Assembly: GCA_039794405.1 (NCBI GenBank)
Contig: JBDIVL010000004.1
Span: forward strand, 1 to 64,000
Direction of reading: 5' to 3'
DNA length: 64,000 nt
Origin: JBDIVL01 sp039794405
GTDB taxonomy: Bacteria > Planctomycetota > Brocadiia > Brocadiales > Brocadiaceae
Translations under genes and position numbers: made by a program
The notes under the pieces: model-generated
What the model was told of the DNA's origin: nothing
The model's input: the letters and a program-made list of their open reading frames with translations, nothing else
Databases searched by the model: none
Shown: in pieces, positions 28,376 through 36,774 of the stretch
How positions within the stretch are numbered: position 1 is the stretch's first letter
Layout: every line of letters starts with the position of its first letter

Positions 28376-28494
28376 CATATAGGAATTTTCATTTTATGTA
28401 AGCAGGTTCCAGGCTAACCAGTGACATACGAAAACACCTGGTGGAAAACCTCCCTTCATCCCTTCCGAAGGAGGGGAAAGAGGGGTGATTATAC
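28376..28494. mobile_element. 119-base insertion flanked by a 6-base direct repeat
   Basis: CTTGAT occurs at 28370-28375 and again at 28495-28500. The homologous region at 57.1-57.2 kb runs from the family C end straight into the 42-base element with only one CTTGAT-like junction. The inserted stretch includes a CTCCC/GGGGAG palindrome (about 28450-28487) like those at 32959 and 34481. Confidence 0.5.
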
Positions 28495-28536
28495 CTTGAT
28501 TCATTTGTGAAGATAAATCGCATAGAAAGTATTTAA
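28495..28536 (+). promoter_or_regulatory. 42-base upstream element shared exactly with 57127-57168
   Basis: Starts CTTGATTCATTTGTGAAG and ends GAAAGTATTTAA. Identical over 42 bases to the region upstream of the glycosyltransferase gene, in the same orientation to the gene. Here it ends 11 bases before the ATG and abuts the AGGAGGT. Confidence 0.75.
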
Positions 28537-28547
28537 GGAGGTAAAAA

Positions 28548-29141
28548 ATGAAGAAAATCTTTTCTACCCTTTTTGTCGCAATGATCGTATTTTCTGGAGT
28601 CACTTATGCCCAGGATTCACCGAGAGTAGTCGTGGAGAAATACCTTGACGCTGTAAGAAATAACGACTATGACCGGGCCTATTCCTTCATCTCTAAAACT
28701 GATACCACGATTATCAATTGGCTGGAACTTATAAAATTTGTGAAAAAGGTAACCCCCCCAAAACTCACCGAGGTTATTGATCTTGCCCACAGAGCAGCCA
28801 GTCAGGAGATAATAAGTACATCAACGGGGAATAACTCTGCTCTCGTAAAAATCCACTCAAGGGTTCCCGATATGGAGGAAACCCTGAAGGTCACGCAAAA
28901 CCCTGAAGATATAAGATTTCTCATAAATCGTGGTGGATTACCTATGAAAGAAAGGATCGGGGAGTGTACATTGATCGTTGAGGATGGTGTCTGGAAGATT
29001 TCAAGGGTCAAGGGTATCTCTTCAGATCAGGCAGCAGAGATTGCCACTGACTTTGCAGAACTCATCTTAGGCAAAGACGAGGCGAAAAGGTTAAGTAAAG
29101 AAATCAACGAGTTTATGAAGAAACAGGAAAATGATGTTTAA
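28548..29141 (+). CDS. Exported DUF4878-like (NTF2/lumazine-binding fold) protein
   Basis: 197 residues. Cleavable signal peptide (KKIFSTLFVAMIVFSG...YAQ|D), then PRVVVEKYLDAVRNNDYDRAYSF, the usual N-terminal helices of DUF4878 proteins, and LIVEDGVWKISRVKG, the usual last strands. The C-terminal 40 residues form a charged helix. AAGGAGGT precedes ATG 28548 perfectly. A second related protein is encoded at 52122-52781, and a 54-base copy of this gene's 3' end lies at 39154-39207. Confidence 0.65.
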   Translation: MKKIFSTLFVAMIVFSGVTYAQDSPRVVVEKYLDAVRNNDYDRAYSFISKTDTTIINWLELIKFVKKVTPPKLTEVIDLAHRAASQEIISTSTGNNSALVKIHSRVPDMEETLKVTQNPEDIRFLINRGGLPMKERIGECTLIVEDGVWKISRVKGISSDQAAEIATDFAELILGKDEAKRLSKEINEFMKKQENDV

Positions 29142-29250
29142 AACTTTCTTATCGGTTTACCTTTACCAGGGAGACAGGCTTTCGATACATGATGCAGAAC
29201 ATTCGTTTCAATGATTGTAAAATGGCATAATGGTTCACCTCTGCGCTTGC

Positions 29251-29575
29251 CCCATATGCATCAAGCTAAACTGATTTACCGGAAAAGATTTTCTTTCGCC
29301 CTTTCAGGGTTTGATATTTGTCTCTTTCTTTTCAGAGGGCTTTACCCTCTGCTATACCCTTACGGTCTTTCAGGCCTTAAGGGAAAAAACATTATTGATG
29401 GATCCGGTTGCCCCTACTCAAAAACCGCTTACAGAAAATGAAAATTCCTACACAATGAAATTATGCCCGAAGGGCAGAAAGATTATAGCCAGGGGCGTAA
29501 GCCCCTGGAGATAAAAAATACCAAAATACAAGCCCCGAAGGGGAGAAAGAAAAGACTTAGCTTGATGCATATGGG
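29251..29575. mobile_element. 325-base palindromic (MITE-like) element
   Basis: Ends are a perfect 19-base inverted repeat: CCCATATGCATCAAGCTAA (29251-29269) and its complement (29557-29575). Inside are nested palindromes such as CAGGGGCGTAAGCCCCTG and CCCCGAAGGGG. No transposase frame is seen. It fills the 29142-29590 gap and reaches within 16 bases of the SQR stop codon. Confidence 0.6.
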
Positions 29576-29590
29576 CTCTTGCCCTCCCCG

Positions 29591-30796
29591 TCAAGGTTTT
29601 CCTTTTAACATCCTGTTCCAATAAAACCAGGGTAAGAAATACCTTTTCAGTAACCACATGCTATACCTTTCTTTGGCTGGATTCAGAGGAAACGTGGGGG
29701 TAGGTTTATTGGAATAGTCATATTCTATCAATATTAGTTTTCCATAAGCTGTTATTATGGGACAAGAACCATAGCCCTTATATTCGGCTGGTCTTGTAAG
29801 AAAGCCGTTTTTTATCATCTGCAGTATGTTCTCAACAACAACAGGTGCTTGTTTTCTAACGGCTGCGGCTGTTTTTGAATTTGGCGTACCTGATGCATCA
29901 CCTAATCCAAATACATTCATGTACTGTTTATGCTGTAAGGTAGTATTATCTAAATCCATCCACCCTTTTTGATTTGCAAAAGGGCTTTCCTTAATAAAAT
30001 CAGGTGCGGACATGGGAGGTGCAACGTGAATCATATCATATTTCATGGTTACTTCATTTACCGGTTTACCGTCTTTTAATACATCAAAAACAGCTACTTT
30101 CTCATCTCCTCTCACTTCTTTCAGGTTGTGAAACCAATCTGTCTTTATGCCATACCGTTTGACAGCTCCCATTAAAACATCAGCAAATATTTTTATTCCA
30201 AATAGAGCACCTCCGGCTGTAGCAAACCTTACATCTGCCTTATTTAAAATCCCCCTTTTTCTCAAATTATCACAGGTCAGATACATGATCTTTTGTGCCG
30301 CACCTCCACATTTTATCGGTGTATTAGGGCAGGTAAAAAGGGCAGTTCCACCGTTGAAGTTTTTTATACATTCATAGGTATAAGGAGCAAAATCGTAACC
30401 ATAGTTGCTGCAGACGCCATATTTACCAATAGATTCTTCTAAGCCCTTAATGTTATGCCAGTCTATTTGAATACCTGGACAAAGTACCAAATACTCATAA
30501 GTGATTTCTTCTTCCGATTTCAATATTACAGTGTTCTTATCTGGTAAAAACTTTGCTGCATATTCTTTTATCCACTGGGCATTTTCAGGTATTAAGTCCT
30601 TCTCGTCCCTTTCAGTAACTTTTCTATCAAAAATCCCTGCGCCTACGAAAGTCCAGCCTGGCTGGTAATAATGTTTTTCTGAAGGTTCAACAATTGCAAT
30701 ATTGAGTCTTTTATCTTTTCTAACGAGGGTTGCGGCAACAGTTATTCCTGCCGTCCCTCCTCCTACAATTACAATTCGGTGATGTTTCCGTGCCAT
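29591..30796 (-). CDS. Sulfide:quinone oxidoreductase-like flavoprotein
   Basis: 401 residues. N-terminal FAD-binding VIVGGGTAGITVAATL, the second dinucleotide-associated CPGIQIDW, and FTCPNTPIKCGGAAQKIMYL containing Cys residues and the CGGAxQK signature of SQR, close to the mitochondrial-type SQR branch. The C-terminal amphipathic stretch (WLLKRYFLPWFYWNRML) fits membrane attachment. It would oxidise sulfide to persulfide or polysulfide and pass electrons to quinone. The MBL-rhodanese gene 0.7 kb away on the other strand is a natural partner. Its promoter resembles that of the DUF1264 gene. Confidence 0.85.
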   Translation of the reverse strand: MARKHHRIVIVGGGTAGITVAATLVRKDKRLNIAIVEPSEKHYYQPGWTFVGAGIFDRKVTERDEKDLIPENAQWIKEYAAKFLPDKNTVILKSEEEITYEYLVLCPGIQIDWHNIKGLEESIGKYGVCSNYGYDFAPYTYECIKNFNGGTALFTCPNTPIKCGGAAQKIMYLTCDNLRKRGILNKADVRFATAGGALFGIKIFADVLMGAVKRYGIKTDWFHNLKEVRGDEKVAVFDVLKDGKPVNEVTMKYDMIHVAPPMSAPDFIKESPFANQKGWMDLDNTTLQHKQYMNVFGLGDASGTPNSKTAAAVRKQAPVVVENILQMIKNGFLTRPAEYKGYGSCPIITAYGKLILIEYDYSNKPTPTFPLNPAKERYSMWLLKRYFLPWFYWNRMLKGKP

Positions 30797-30879
30797 GGCT
30801 TTTCTCCCTGTAATTACTTAAAATCAGGATAGTCCCACGAGATCTCCCTTACCGAAGGGGAATTAAAAGGGCTGTTTGT

Positions 30880-30969
30880 GCAGCTCTAGTAATCCAAAGA
30901 TGAAACCGAACAAACTAAATTACCATTTGATTACGTTAGCACGGACAAACCAGTTTATCCATGCCACCC
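30880..30969. repeat. Family B repeat, copy 3 (right half plus a second module)
   Basis: CACGGACAAACCAGTTTATC then CATGCCACCC is the right half of family B. The part before it, AGCTCTAGTAATCCAAAG with ATGAAACCGAACA, recurs at 37597-37627 before another family B end. Confidence 0.6.
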
Positions 30970-31039
30970 GTTTATAAAACATTAGATCTCATTCAATGGC
31001 AAATCATGCAGATGATTTTGAGAGGCCTGACTATTTTAG

Positions 31040-31067
31040 AATATAATTTTATTTTCTGATTTGTAAA
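31040..31067 (-). promoter_or_regulatory. Sigma70-like promoter upstream of the SQR gene
   Basis: Minus strand: TTTACA (31062-31067), 16-base spacer, TATATT (31040-31045). Same -35, spacer length and nearly the same spacer sequence as at 7581-7608. It predicts a leader of about 240 bases that contains a family B repeat. Confidence 0.5.
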
Positions 31068-31266
31068 CCTGAAAAGTTTTTACGGAGGGTTTCAAAAAAT
31101 AATAGTTGAAATTTCAGATTGTCCTGTTTTATTATGTCCATGTATTAATATTCCGGGTCTTCTTCGATTTGTGTGGGTAAAATTATAAGACCTCATTGCC
31201 GGCTATTTCGCTGCGTAGACGGCAGGAATGGTACTTGTTCTGTTCCTCTTAGCAGGGAGGTAGGAA

Positions 31267-31368
31267 ATGAAAGCCAATGATTTGGAGATGAGAAAATCCT
31301 ATCTAACCTATCCATTCATTTACCTGATTTCTGCGCTTTCCGTGGTTACCGTGCCCAACATCGGGTAA
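31267..31368 (+). CDS. Possible 33-aa membrane peptide or gene start remnant
   Basis: ATG 31267 is preceded by GGGAGGTAGGAA. The peptide MKANDLEMRKSYLTYPFIYL continues ISALSVVTVPNIG, a single short hydrophobic segment. It could be a small membrane protein, a leader peptide for the MBL-rhodanese gene, or the head of a truncated gene. No family is recognised. Confidence 0.35.
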   Translation: MKANDLEMRKSYLTYPFIYLISALSVVTVPNIG

Positions 31369-31510
31369 ATCGTATTTTTGCTAAAGTGCCAAAACCTGTT
31401 CCTTTTCTCTCCTAAGCTTGTCAGGTACATGCTTTCGTCAGGGCAGGCTTTGGCAGATGAAAAGTCGTTTTTGAAAGGTACTATCACCCTCCCCGAAAGG
31501 AGACCTGCCT

Positions 31511-32917
31511 ATGTATCTCAAGCAATTCTATTTGAAATGTCTCGCTCATGCATCTTACTTCATTGGAGATGAAAAAACAAAAACAGCCATTATTGTTGAT
31601 CCCCAGCGAGATATCGACCAATATCTCAAAGAGGCCCAAAAGCAGGGCTTCGAAATTCGCCATGTATTCTTAACGCATTTCCATGCAGATTTTATAGCAG
31701 GCCATATTGAGCTCCGTGATCGTGCAGGCGCAAAAATCTATTTAGGTACCAGGGCTAATGCTGAATATGAATTCATACCGGTCAAAGACGGTGAGGTTTT
31801 AGACTTTGGCAGAGTACGCTTCAAGATTCTTGAAACACCAGGTCACACCCCGGAAGGAATCTCGATAATCGTATATGATCTGGATAAGGAACCCAACACC
31901 CCTTATGCAGTACTGACAGGTGACACGCTTTTTATTGGTGATGTAGGCCGGCCTGATCTCCTGGCATCGCTCGGCGTTGGTGCAGAAGAGCTTGCTGCAA
32001 TGCTCTACGATTCCCTTCAGAATAAATTGCTAAAGCTGCCAGACGAAACATTAGTTTATCCTGCACACGGGGCTGGCTCAATGTGCGGAAAGAACCTGAG
32101 CACTGATACTGTTTCTACCATGGGAGTACAGCGTCAATTTAATTATGCGTTAAAGCCCATGAGCAAGGATGAGTTCATCAAGCTTGTTACCGCCGATCAG
32201 CCAGAGGTACCAAAATATTTTTCCTACGATGCAATACTCAATCGCAAAGAACGTCCTTCTCTGGAAGAGGCGTTAGAGACAGAGGTAAAACCGCTTACAC
32301 TGGAAGAGGTACTCAGGCTAAAAAATACCGGCGCACAATTGCTCGATGTACGCGAAGTGGCAGATTTTGCAGGAGCGCATCTAGCAGATAGTATCAACAT
32401 CAGCCTAAGCGGCTCTTTTGCCACATGGGCTGGAACGCTCCTTGATCAGAAAAAACCTATCATAATCATTGCTGAACCTGGCCGGGAGAGGGAAGCAGCG
32501 ATGCGTCTTGGACGTATCGGTTTTGATAACGTGACCGGTTATCTTAGAGGTGGTATGGAGGCGCTTGATGATCATCCCGATCTTGTACAACGGATAGAGC
32601 GCATTACTTCCCCTACATTGGCTGAGAAACTCTCCTCGATACAACCGCCGCTTGTACTTGACGTTCGTACAGAAAAAGAATGGAATCAGAAACGGATTGG
32701 AAATAGTCTCAACATCCCCCTCAACCAACTTACAAACCGCATGAATGAATTGCCCGGGGACCGTGAAATTGTTGTCCATTGTGGATCGGGCTATCGTTCA
32801 TCGATTGCTGCAAGCTTGATGAAAAAACACGGATTAAGGAACGTAATGGATCTCGTTGGCGGTTTTGGGGCCTGGGAGAAATGTTGCTCCGACAAAGTTG
32901 CCGTCTTATTAAATTAG
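31511..32917 (+). CDS. Metallo-beta-lactamase-fold protein with two rhodanese domains
   Basis: 468 residues. MBL domain (about 1-240) of the persulfide dioxygenase/BLH type with THFHADFIAGH, where the usual His after Asp is Phe, then TPGHTPEG, GDTLFIGDVGRPD and YPAHGAG. Rhodanese 1 (about 260-355) lacks the active Cys (the loop reads IAEPGRERE). Rhodanese 2 (about 365-460) has the active loop VHCGSGYRSS. Proteins of this layout handle glutathione or protein persulfides; here it may take the persulfide made by the nearby SQR. AAAGGAG precedes ATG 31511. Confidence 0.88.
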   Translation: MYLKQFYLKCLAHASYFIGDEKTKTAIIVDPQRDIDQYLKEAQKQGFEIRHVFLTHFHADFIAGHIELRDRAGAKIYLGTRANAEYEFIPVKDGEVLDFGRVRFKILETPGHTPEGISIIVYDLDKEPNTPYAVLTGDTLFIGDVGRPDLLASLGVGAEELAAMLYDSLQNKLLKLPDETLVYPAHGAGSMCGKNLSTDTVSTMGVQRQFNYALKPMSKDEFIKLVTADQPEVPKYFSYDAILNRKERPSLEEALETEVKPLTLEEVLRLKNTGAQLLDVREVADFAGAHLADSINISLSGSFATWAGTLLDQKKPIIIIAEPGREREAAMRLGRIGFDNVTGYLRGGMEALDDHPDLVQRIERITSPTLAEKLSSIQPPLVLDVRTEKEWNQKRIGNSLNIPLNQLTNRMNELPGDREIVVHCGSGYRSSIAASLMKKHGLRNVMDLVGGFGAWEKCCSDKVAVLLN

Positions 32918-32958
32918 GTTGGATTTTAAAAGGCAAAACCCAATGGCTTTTATTTTTA

Positions 32959-33043
32959 CCCACTCCTATCCCCTCCCGGGGGAGGGGACTTAGGGCCAAG
33001 AGGGGACTTGCTGGTTCCCCTCTTGGGAGGGATTAGGGGTGGG
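32959..33043. repeat. C/G-rich palindromic repeat, family D, copy 1
   Basis: CCCACTCCTATCCCCTCCC...GGGAGGGATTAGGGGTGGG inverted ends with a second inner hairpin (AAGAGGGGA, TCCCCTCTT). Located just after the MBL-rhodanese stop; may end or stabilise its transcript. Related: 34481-34571 and part of 28376-28494. Confidence 0.6.
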
Positions 33044-33112
33044 TTAAAGGCATAATGAAAAACTTTGAAATCCCTATACATTTAATTAGGCCTTCGGCTA
33101 CTTATAACAGTA

Positions 33113-33206
33113 GGGTGGTACTGACAAACTTTGTTTGTCAGTTTTTATATTCCATTCAGTGTGCATATTCAAACAACACGGACAAACAAGTTTGTCCGTG
33201 CCACCC
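33113..33206. mobile_element. MITE-like element, family B, copy 2
   Basis: 94 bases aligning with 7947-8051 end to end: GGGTGGTACTGACAAAC at the left, GTTTGTCCGTGCCACCC at the right. Each end also forms its own hairpin (ACAAACTTTGTTTGT; GGACAAACAAGTTTGTCC). Confidence 0.7.
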
Positions 33207-33258
33207 GGAAAACCGATTAAATAAAATGAAAATCCCTTATAATAAAGGAGGTAAAAAT

Positions 33259-34293
33259 ATGGTACGGAATATAGCTGTTATGCTCATACTGTTCTTTTTG
33301 CCTGTAGCAGTGGTCCAGGCAGATAATGTAATGAAAAGGGCACAAAATATGTTTAAGCCAATACCAAAAAATCTTCCAACATTAGAACAAAATCCTATTA
33401 CACCGGAAAAAATAAACCTTGGAAAAATTCTTTATTTTGATCCGAGACTTTCAGCGAGCAATCTTATAAGCTGTAACACGTGTCACAATATCGGAATGGG
33501 CGGTATCGATTTCCAGGAGACATCCATCGGACATGGGTGGCAAAAGGGGCAGAGAAATGCACCAACCGTTTTCAATGCAGTATTTAACATAGCCCAGTTT
33601 TGGGATGGAAGGGCTACAGACCTTAAAGAACAGGCAAAGGGCCCGGTCCAGGCAACGGTTGAGATGAATAATACACCGGAGAGGATTATACAAACTATAA
33701 AGAGTATGCCTGAGTATGAGGAAATGTTTAAGAAGGCGTTTGCAGATGAGAAAGACCCTGTAACTTTTGATAACATGGCCAGGGCGATAGAGGCATTTGA
33801 GGCCACCTTGCTAACTCCCGATTCTAAATTTGATGCATATCTCAAAGGAGATGAAAACGCCCTCACAACAAAAGAAAAAGAAGGATTAAGACTTTTCACA
33901 GAAAAAGGATGTGCCATGTGCCACGGCGGTATAAATATGGGCGGGCAGGGATACTACCCCTTTGGTGTAGTAGAGAAGCCTGCCAAAGAAATCGCTGCAG
34001 GAGATGTAGGCCGGTTCAGCGTAACAGGTGTAAAGTCTGATGAATATGTCTTTAAGGCCCCCTCATTACGCAATATTGCTTTAACACCGCCGTACTTCCA
34101 TTCCGGAAAGGTCTGGGGTTTGAAAGATGCAGTAAAAATTATGGGTGCCGTTCAATTAGGTATTTCCATGACAGAGAATGAAGCGGACAATATTGTAGAA
34201 TTTTTGAAGGCTGCAACCGGAACGCAGCCTAAAGTTGAATATCCAATTTTACCGGCCTCTACTGATAAAACACCAAAACCGAAATTGGATTAA
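33259..34293 (+). CDS. Di-haem cytochrome c peroxidase (MauG/CcpA family), periplasmic
   Basis: 344 residues from ATG 33259, chosen because AAAGGAGGT lies just upstream; a longer frame (33055) only translates the family B element. Signal peptide MVRNIAVMLILFF...VQA. Two haem c sites, CNTCH (72-76) and CAMCH (218-222), plus family motifs LGKILYFDPRLSASNLISC, QRNAPTVFNAVFN, FWDGRA and KAPSLRNIALTPPYFHSG. Expected to reduce hydrogen peroxide in the periplasm with electrons from small cytochromes. Confidence 0.93.
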   Translation: MVRNIAVMLILFFLPVAVVQADNVMKRAQNMFKPIPKNLPTLEQNPITPEKINLGKILYFDPRLSASNLISCNTCHNIGMGGIDFQETSIGHGWQKGQRNAPTVFNAVFNIAQFWDGRATDLKEQAKGPVQATVEMNNTPERIIQTIKSMPEYEEMFKKAFADEKDPVTFDNMARAIEAFEATLLTPDSKFDAYLKGDENALTTKEKEGLRLFTEKGCAMCHGGINMGGQGYYPFGVVEKPAKEIAAGDVGRFSVTGVKSDEYVFKAPSLRNIALTPPYFHSGKVWGLKDAVKIMGAVQLGISMTENEADNIVEFLKAATGTQPKVEYPILPASTDKTPKPKLD

Positions 34294-34399
34294 ATGAAAA
34301 AAGAAAGTCTAGCACGAATCCATTTGTTGCTCCATATATCATCTTTGGTATTAAATTTGAAACTAAATAAGTTCATATATAGGAATTTCAAACCGTTTG

Positions 34400-34425
34400 T
34401 AGTGGCAAGGCGCGCCTTGCCACTA
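34400..34425. repeat. Perfect 26-base palindrome
   Basis: TAGTGGCAAGGCG followed directly by its complement CGCCTTGCCACTA. Lies 106 bases after the peroxidase gene. No T-run follows, so a Rho-independent terminator is not supported. Confidence 0.6.
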
Positions 34426-34480
34426 TACGGTTAAAAGTCGCCAAAGGTCTAATTTAACGTTTAGGAAATTCAAATTGTTA

Positions 34481-34571
34481 ATTTTCCTCCCCTCGATGGG
34501 GGAGGTTAGGTGGGGGTGTAAGAGCAAGCTAATCACCCTCCCTTAGTCCCTCCCATCAAGGGAGGGAAAAT
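34481..34571. repeat. C/G-rich palindromic repeat, family D, copy 2
   Basis: ATTTTCCTCCCCTC...GGGAGGGAAAAT outer ends, with inner hairpins. Flanked by AAGGTCTAATTTAAC and AAGGCCTAATTTAAC, direct repeats that may mark its borders. Together with the palindrome at 34400 this accounts for the 34294-34634 gap. Confidence 0.55.
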
Positions 34572-34634
34572 TTACGTTTAAGTTGCCGAAGGCCTAATTT
34601 AACAAATTTATTTTTAGTTTAGAAGGAGGTATTT

Positions 34635-34955
34635 ATGTTTAAGAAATTTATTATAGTCATGAATGTTTTACTTTTCACCGCCTTTATTAGCGGACCTGTT
34701 GACCTGTATTATAGTAAGGCATTTGCTCATGGGCATGGGCGCCACCATTGTAATGATTGTGGACACTATATATGTCCGGGTGACTGCGGAAGATGTGAAG
34801 AGTGTATGGCGAGACGAAAGGCTGCAAAGAAGGCTGCTGAAAAATGTGAAAAATGTGGACACGAAGAGTGCCCTACCAATTGCAACAGGTGTGCTGACTG
34901 CTTGCACGAAAGGATAAAAAAGCTGGAAAAGGAAGAATTCGAAGATGAAGATTAA
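34635..34955 (+). CDS. Small exported Cys-rich protein with two tandem Cys/His modules
   Basis: 106 residues. A signal peptide of about 31 residues (to AFA|HG), then a His-rich HGHGRHH and two repeats of one module: C-x2-C-G-H-x2-C-P-x2-C-x-R-C-x2-C in CNDCGHYICPGDCGRCEECM and again in CEKCGHEECPTNCNRCADC. Each module has six Cys and one His, suited to zinc or other metal. A charged helix links and follows them. AGAAGGAGGT precedes the ATG. I recognise no family. In the periplasm it might be a metal buffer or a structural protein. Confidence 0.75.
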   Translation: MFKKFIIVMNVLLFTAFISGPVDLYYSKAFAHGHGRHHCNDCGHYICPGDCGRCEECMARRKAAKKAAEKCEKCGHEECPTNCNRCADCLHERIKKLEKEEFEDED

Positions 34956-35022
34956 TGTTTAAATCAAGAACATTAATCACGGAAAGACCCTCTGTATACA
35001 ATTTATGTAACTAAACACATTT

Positions 35023-35054
35023 ATGTGCCGTCACACTTATGTGCAAAGGCACAT
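35023..35054. other. Hairpin in the 34956-35308 gap
   Basis: ATGTGCC (35023-35029) pairs with GGCACAT (35048-35054) over an 18-base loop. No T-run follows. The rest of this gap shows nothing recognisable. Confidence 0.35.
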
Positions 35055-35308
35055 TATGACCGGAGCAAATTAGTCCAGCGCAAGTTCCCTTAACAAAGGA
35101 AGGATTGATGGCATGCCTGTGTGATTCCACGTAGACACAGATTTATTTTCCAGCAAGTAATAATACCTTTGCAATTCCTTTATTGAGGGGAACATTTCGG
35201 CTCGTACCCATCAAAACCGCATAAATAAAATGAGAATTTCTTTGCGATCATGATAACCCGGTAGATCGTTCTGAAATTATAATGCTAATAAATTGAAAGG
35301 AGGAAACT

Positions 35309-35524
35309 ATGCCAATAAGAAGGCGTTTGCACTACTATTGTCCATCTTGTCACTCCCACGGGTGGCATCACTATGGTTATTACGCTCCACCGCCATCCCC
35401 TTGGCGGACGGGAAAACCTACCCCGGAAGAAGAAGTAGAAGCCCTTAAGGAACATATTGAAATGCTGAAGGAAGAATTGAAGGCTACGGAAGAAGAACTA
35501 AAGGAGATGGAAAAATCAAAATGA
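35309..35524 (+). CDS. Small protein with CxxC-His/Tyr head and coiled-coil tail (DUF5320-like)
   Basis: 71 residues. Head: MPIRRRLHYYCPSCHSHGWH then HYGYYAPPPSPW, with one CxxC and several His. Tail: PEEEVEALKEHIEMLKEELK and more, a heptad coiled coil. The layout resembles DUF5320 proteins, though the head differs. AAAGGAGG precedes the ATG at good spacing. No signal peptide. Function unknown. Confidence 0.6.
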   Translation: MPIRRRLHYYCPSCHSHGWHHYGYYAPPPSPWRTGKPTPEEEVEALKEHIEMLKEELKATEEELKEMEKSK

Positions 35525-35693
35525 ATCTTTACCGGAAAGGAGAGGGGCATTTCTGCCCTCTCTCCTTTGAGAGTGTTTTATGAAAAGGAAAGTCTAGCCC
35601 AAAGAACAGATCTCATGGTATGATCAAAAAGCTTCCATTACCAGATATGCCGTTACTCATTGTTTATTAGCAAATACGTAAGTCCTCATTATA

Positions 35694-36629
35694 ATGATCG
35701 TTTTCGGACCCATACCATCCAGGCGTTTAGGGCGTAGTTTAGGAATCAACAATATTCCACCGAAGGCTTGTACCTATTCATGTGTTTATTGCCAACTTGG
35801 GCGCACAAGTAAAATGCTGGTTGAACGCAGTGAATTTTATAAGCCTGGCGTTCTTCTGGAAGAAGTAGGAAAGAAAATTGAAAAGGTAAGGGAATCAGGA
35901 GAGTCCATTGATTACCTTACCTTTGTACCGGATGGTGAACCTACTCTGGATATTCATCTTGGACAAGAAATCGAACTATTAAAATCGTATGGAATCAAGA
36001 TTGCAGTAATTACCAACGCATCTCTTATTTGGCTTGCGGATGTCAGAGAAGATCTCATGAAGGCCGATTGGGTCTCTTTGAAGGTAGATTCAACAACAGA
36101 AGATGTCTGGCGCAGGATCAACCGCCCACATCGAACACTGGAATTAGCCTCAATTCTAAACGGGATGCTCGACTTTGCAAAGGCTTACCATGGAGAACTG
36201 GTGACGGAAACAATGCTTGTGAAAGGCGTTAATACCGATGCAAAAAATATCCAGGGGATTGTTAATTTTCTGGCTCAGTTAAAGCCAGACAAGGCCTATA
36301 TAACCATTCCCATCAGACCACCTGCAGAAAATTGGGTGCAGCCGCCAGAGGAAGAAGAAATCATTCGGGCTTATCAAATCTTTAGCAAGAGTATGAATCA
36401 TGTAGAATATCTCATTGGCTACGAGGGAAATGCATTTGCTTTCACGGGAAATGTTGAAGAAGATCTTTTGAGCATTACAGCAGTTCATCCCATGCGGGAA
36501 GAAGCAGTAAGAAAGTTATTGGAGAAAGCAAAGGCAGATTGGTCCATTGTTCATAAATTAGTTACTCAGGGTCAACTCATCAAAAAGGAATATGGCGGAA
36601 AGATCTTCTACATGAGAAAGATTCATTAA
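35694..36629 (+). CDS. Radical SAM protein (COG0731-like)
   Basis: 311 residues. Begins VFGPIPSRRLGRSLGIN, typical of this group, with the [4Fe-4S]/SAM motif CTYSCVYC (Cys26, 30, 33) and PDGEPTLD. The C-terminal about 60 residues (MREEAVRKLLEKAKADWSIV...) look like a winged helix for nucleic acid or regulation. The group is widespread but its reaction is unproven. No good Shine-Dalgarno precedes ATG 35694. Confidence 0.85.
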   Translation: MIVFGPIPSRRLGRSLGINNIPPKACTYSCVYCQLGRTSKMLVERSEFYKPGVLLEEVGKKIEKVRESGESIDYLTFVPDGEPTLDIHLGQEIELLKSYGIKIAVITNASLIWLADVREDLMKADWVSLKVDSTTEDVWRRINRPHRTLELASILNGMLDFAKAYHGELVTETMLVKGVNTDAKNIQGIVNFLAQLKPDKAYITIPIRPPAENWVQPPEEEEIIRAYQIFSKSMNHVEYLIGYEGNAFAFTGNVEEDLLSITAVHPMREEAVRKLLEKAKADWSIVHKLVTQGQLIKKEYGGKIFYMRKIH

Positions 36630-36774
36630 ATGCAGAGAGGTAATAATCATAATAATACAACAAAGGAGGTGATACATTTCATCACGATTAATCGCTTATT
36701 TTTACGTTTTGATTTTTGTTCTTTCTGATTGACAGAACAAAAATATTAATTGTTAAATCCAAGAGGAGGACGAT

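Noticed and set aside
7534..29223. 20-base match CGTTTCAATGATTGTAAAAT at 7534 and 29204, which starts like the CRISPR repeat
   Set aside because: Only the first eight bases resemble the repeat and no array is near; probably a minor dispersed repeat.
33055..33258. N-terminal extension of the di-haem peroxidase frame
   Set aside because: It reads through a family B repeat; a perfect Shine-Dalgarno and signal peptide start at 33259.
28376..34571. Insertion sequence or transposase gene in the repeat-rich 28-35 kb region
   Set aside because: No transposase motifs in any frame; the repeats are non-coding palindromes.
36662..36673. AAAGGAGGTGAT, a perfect match to the 16S rRNA tail
   Set aside because: No ATG, GTG or TTG at suitable distance and no open frame follows; left as an unexplained site rather than a gene.
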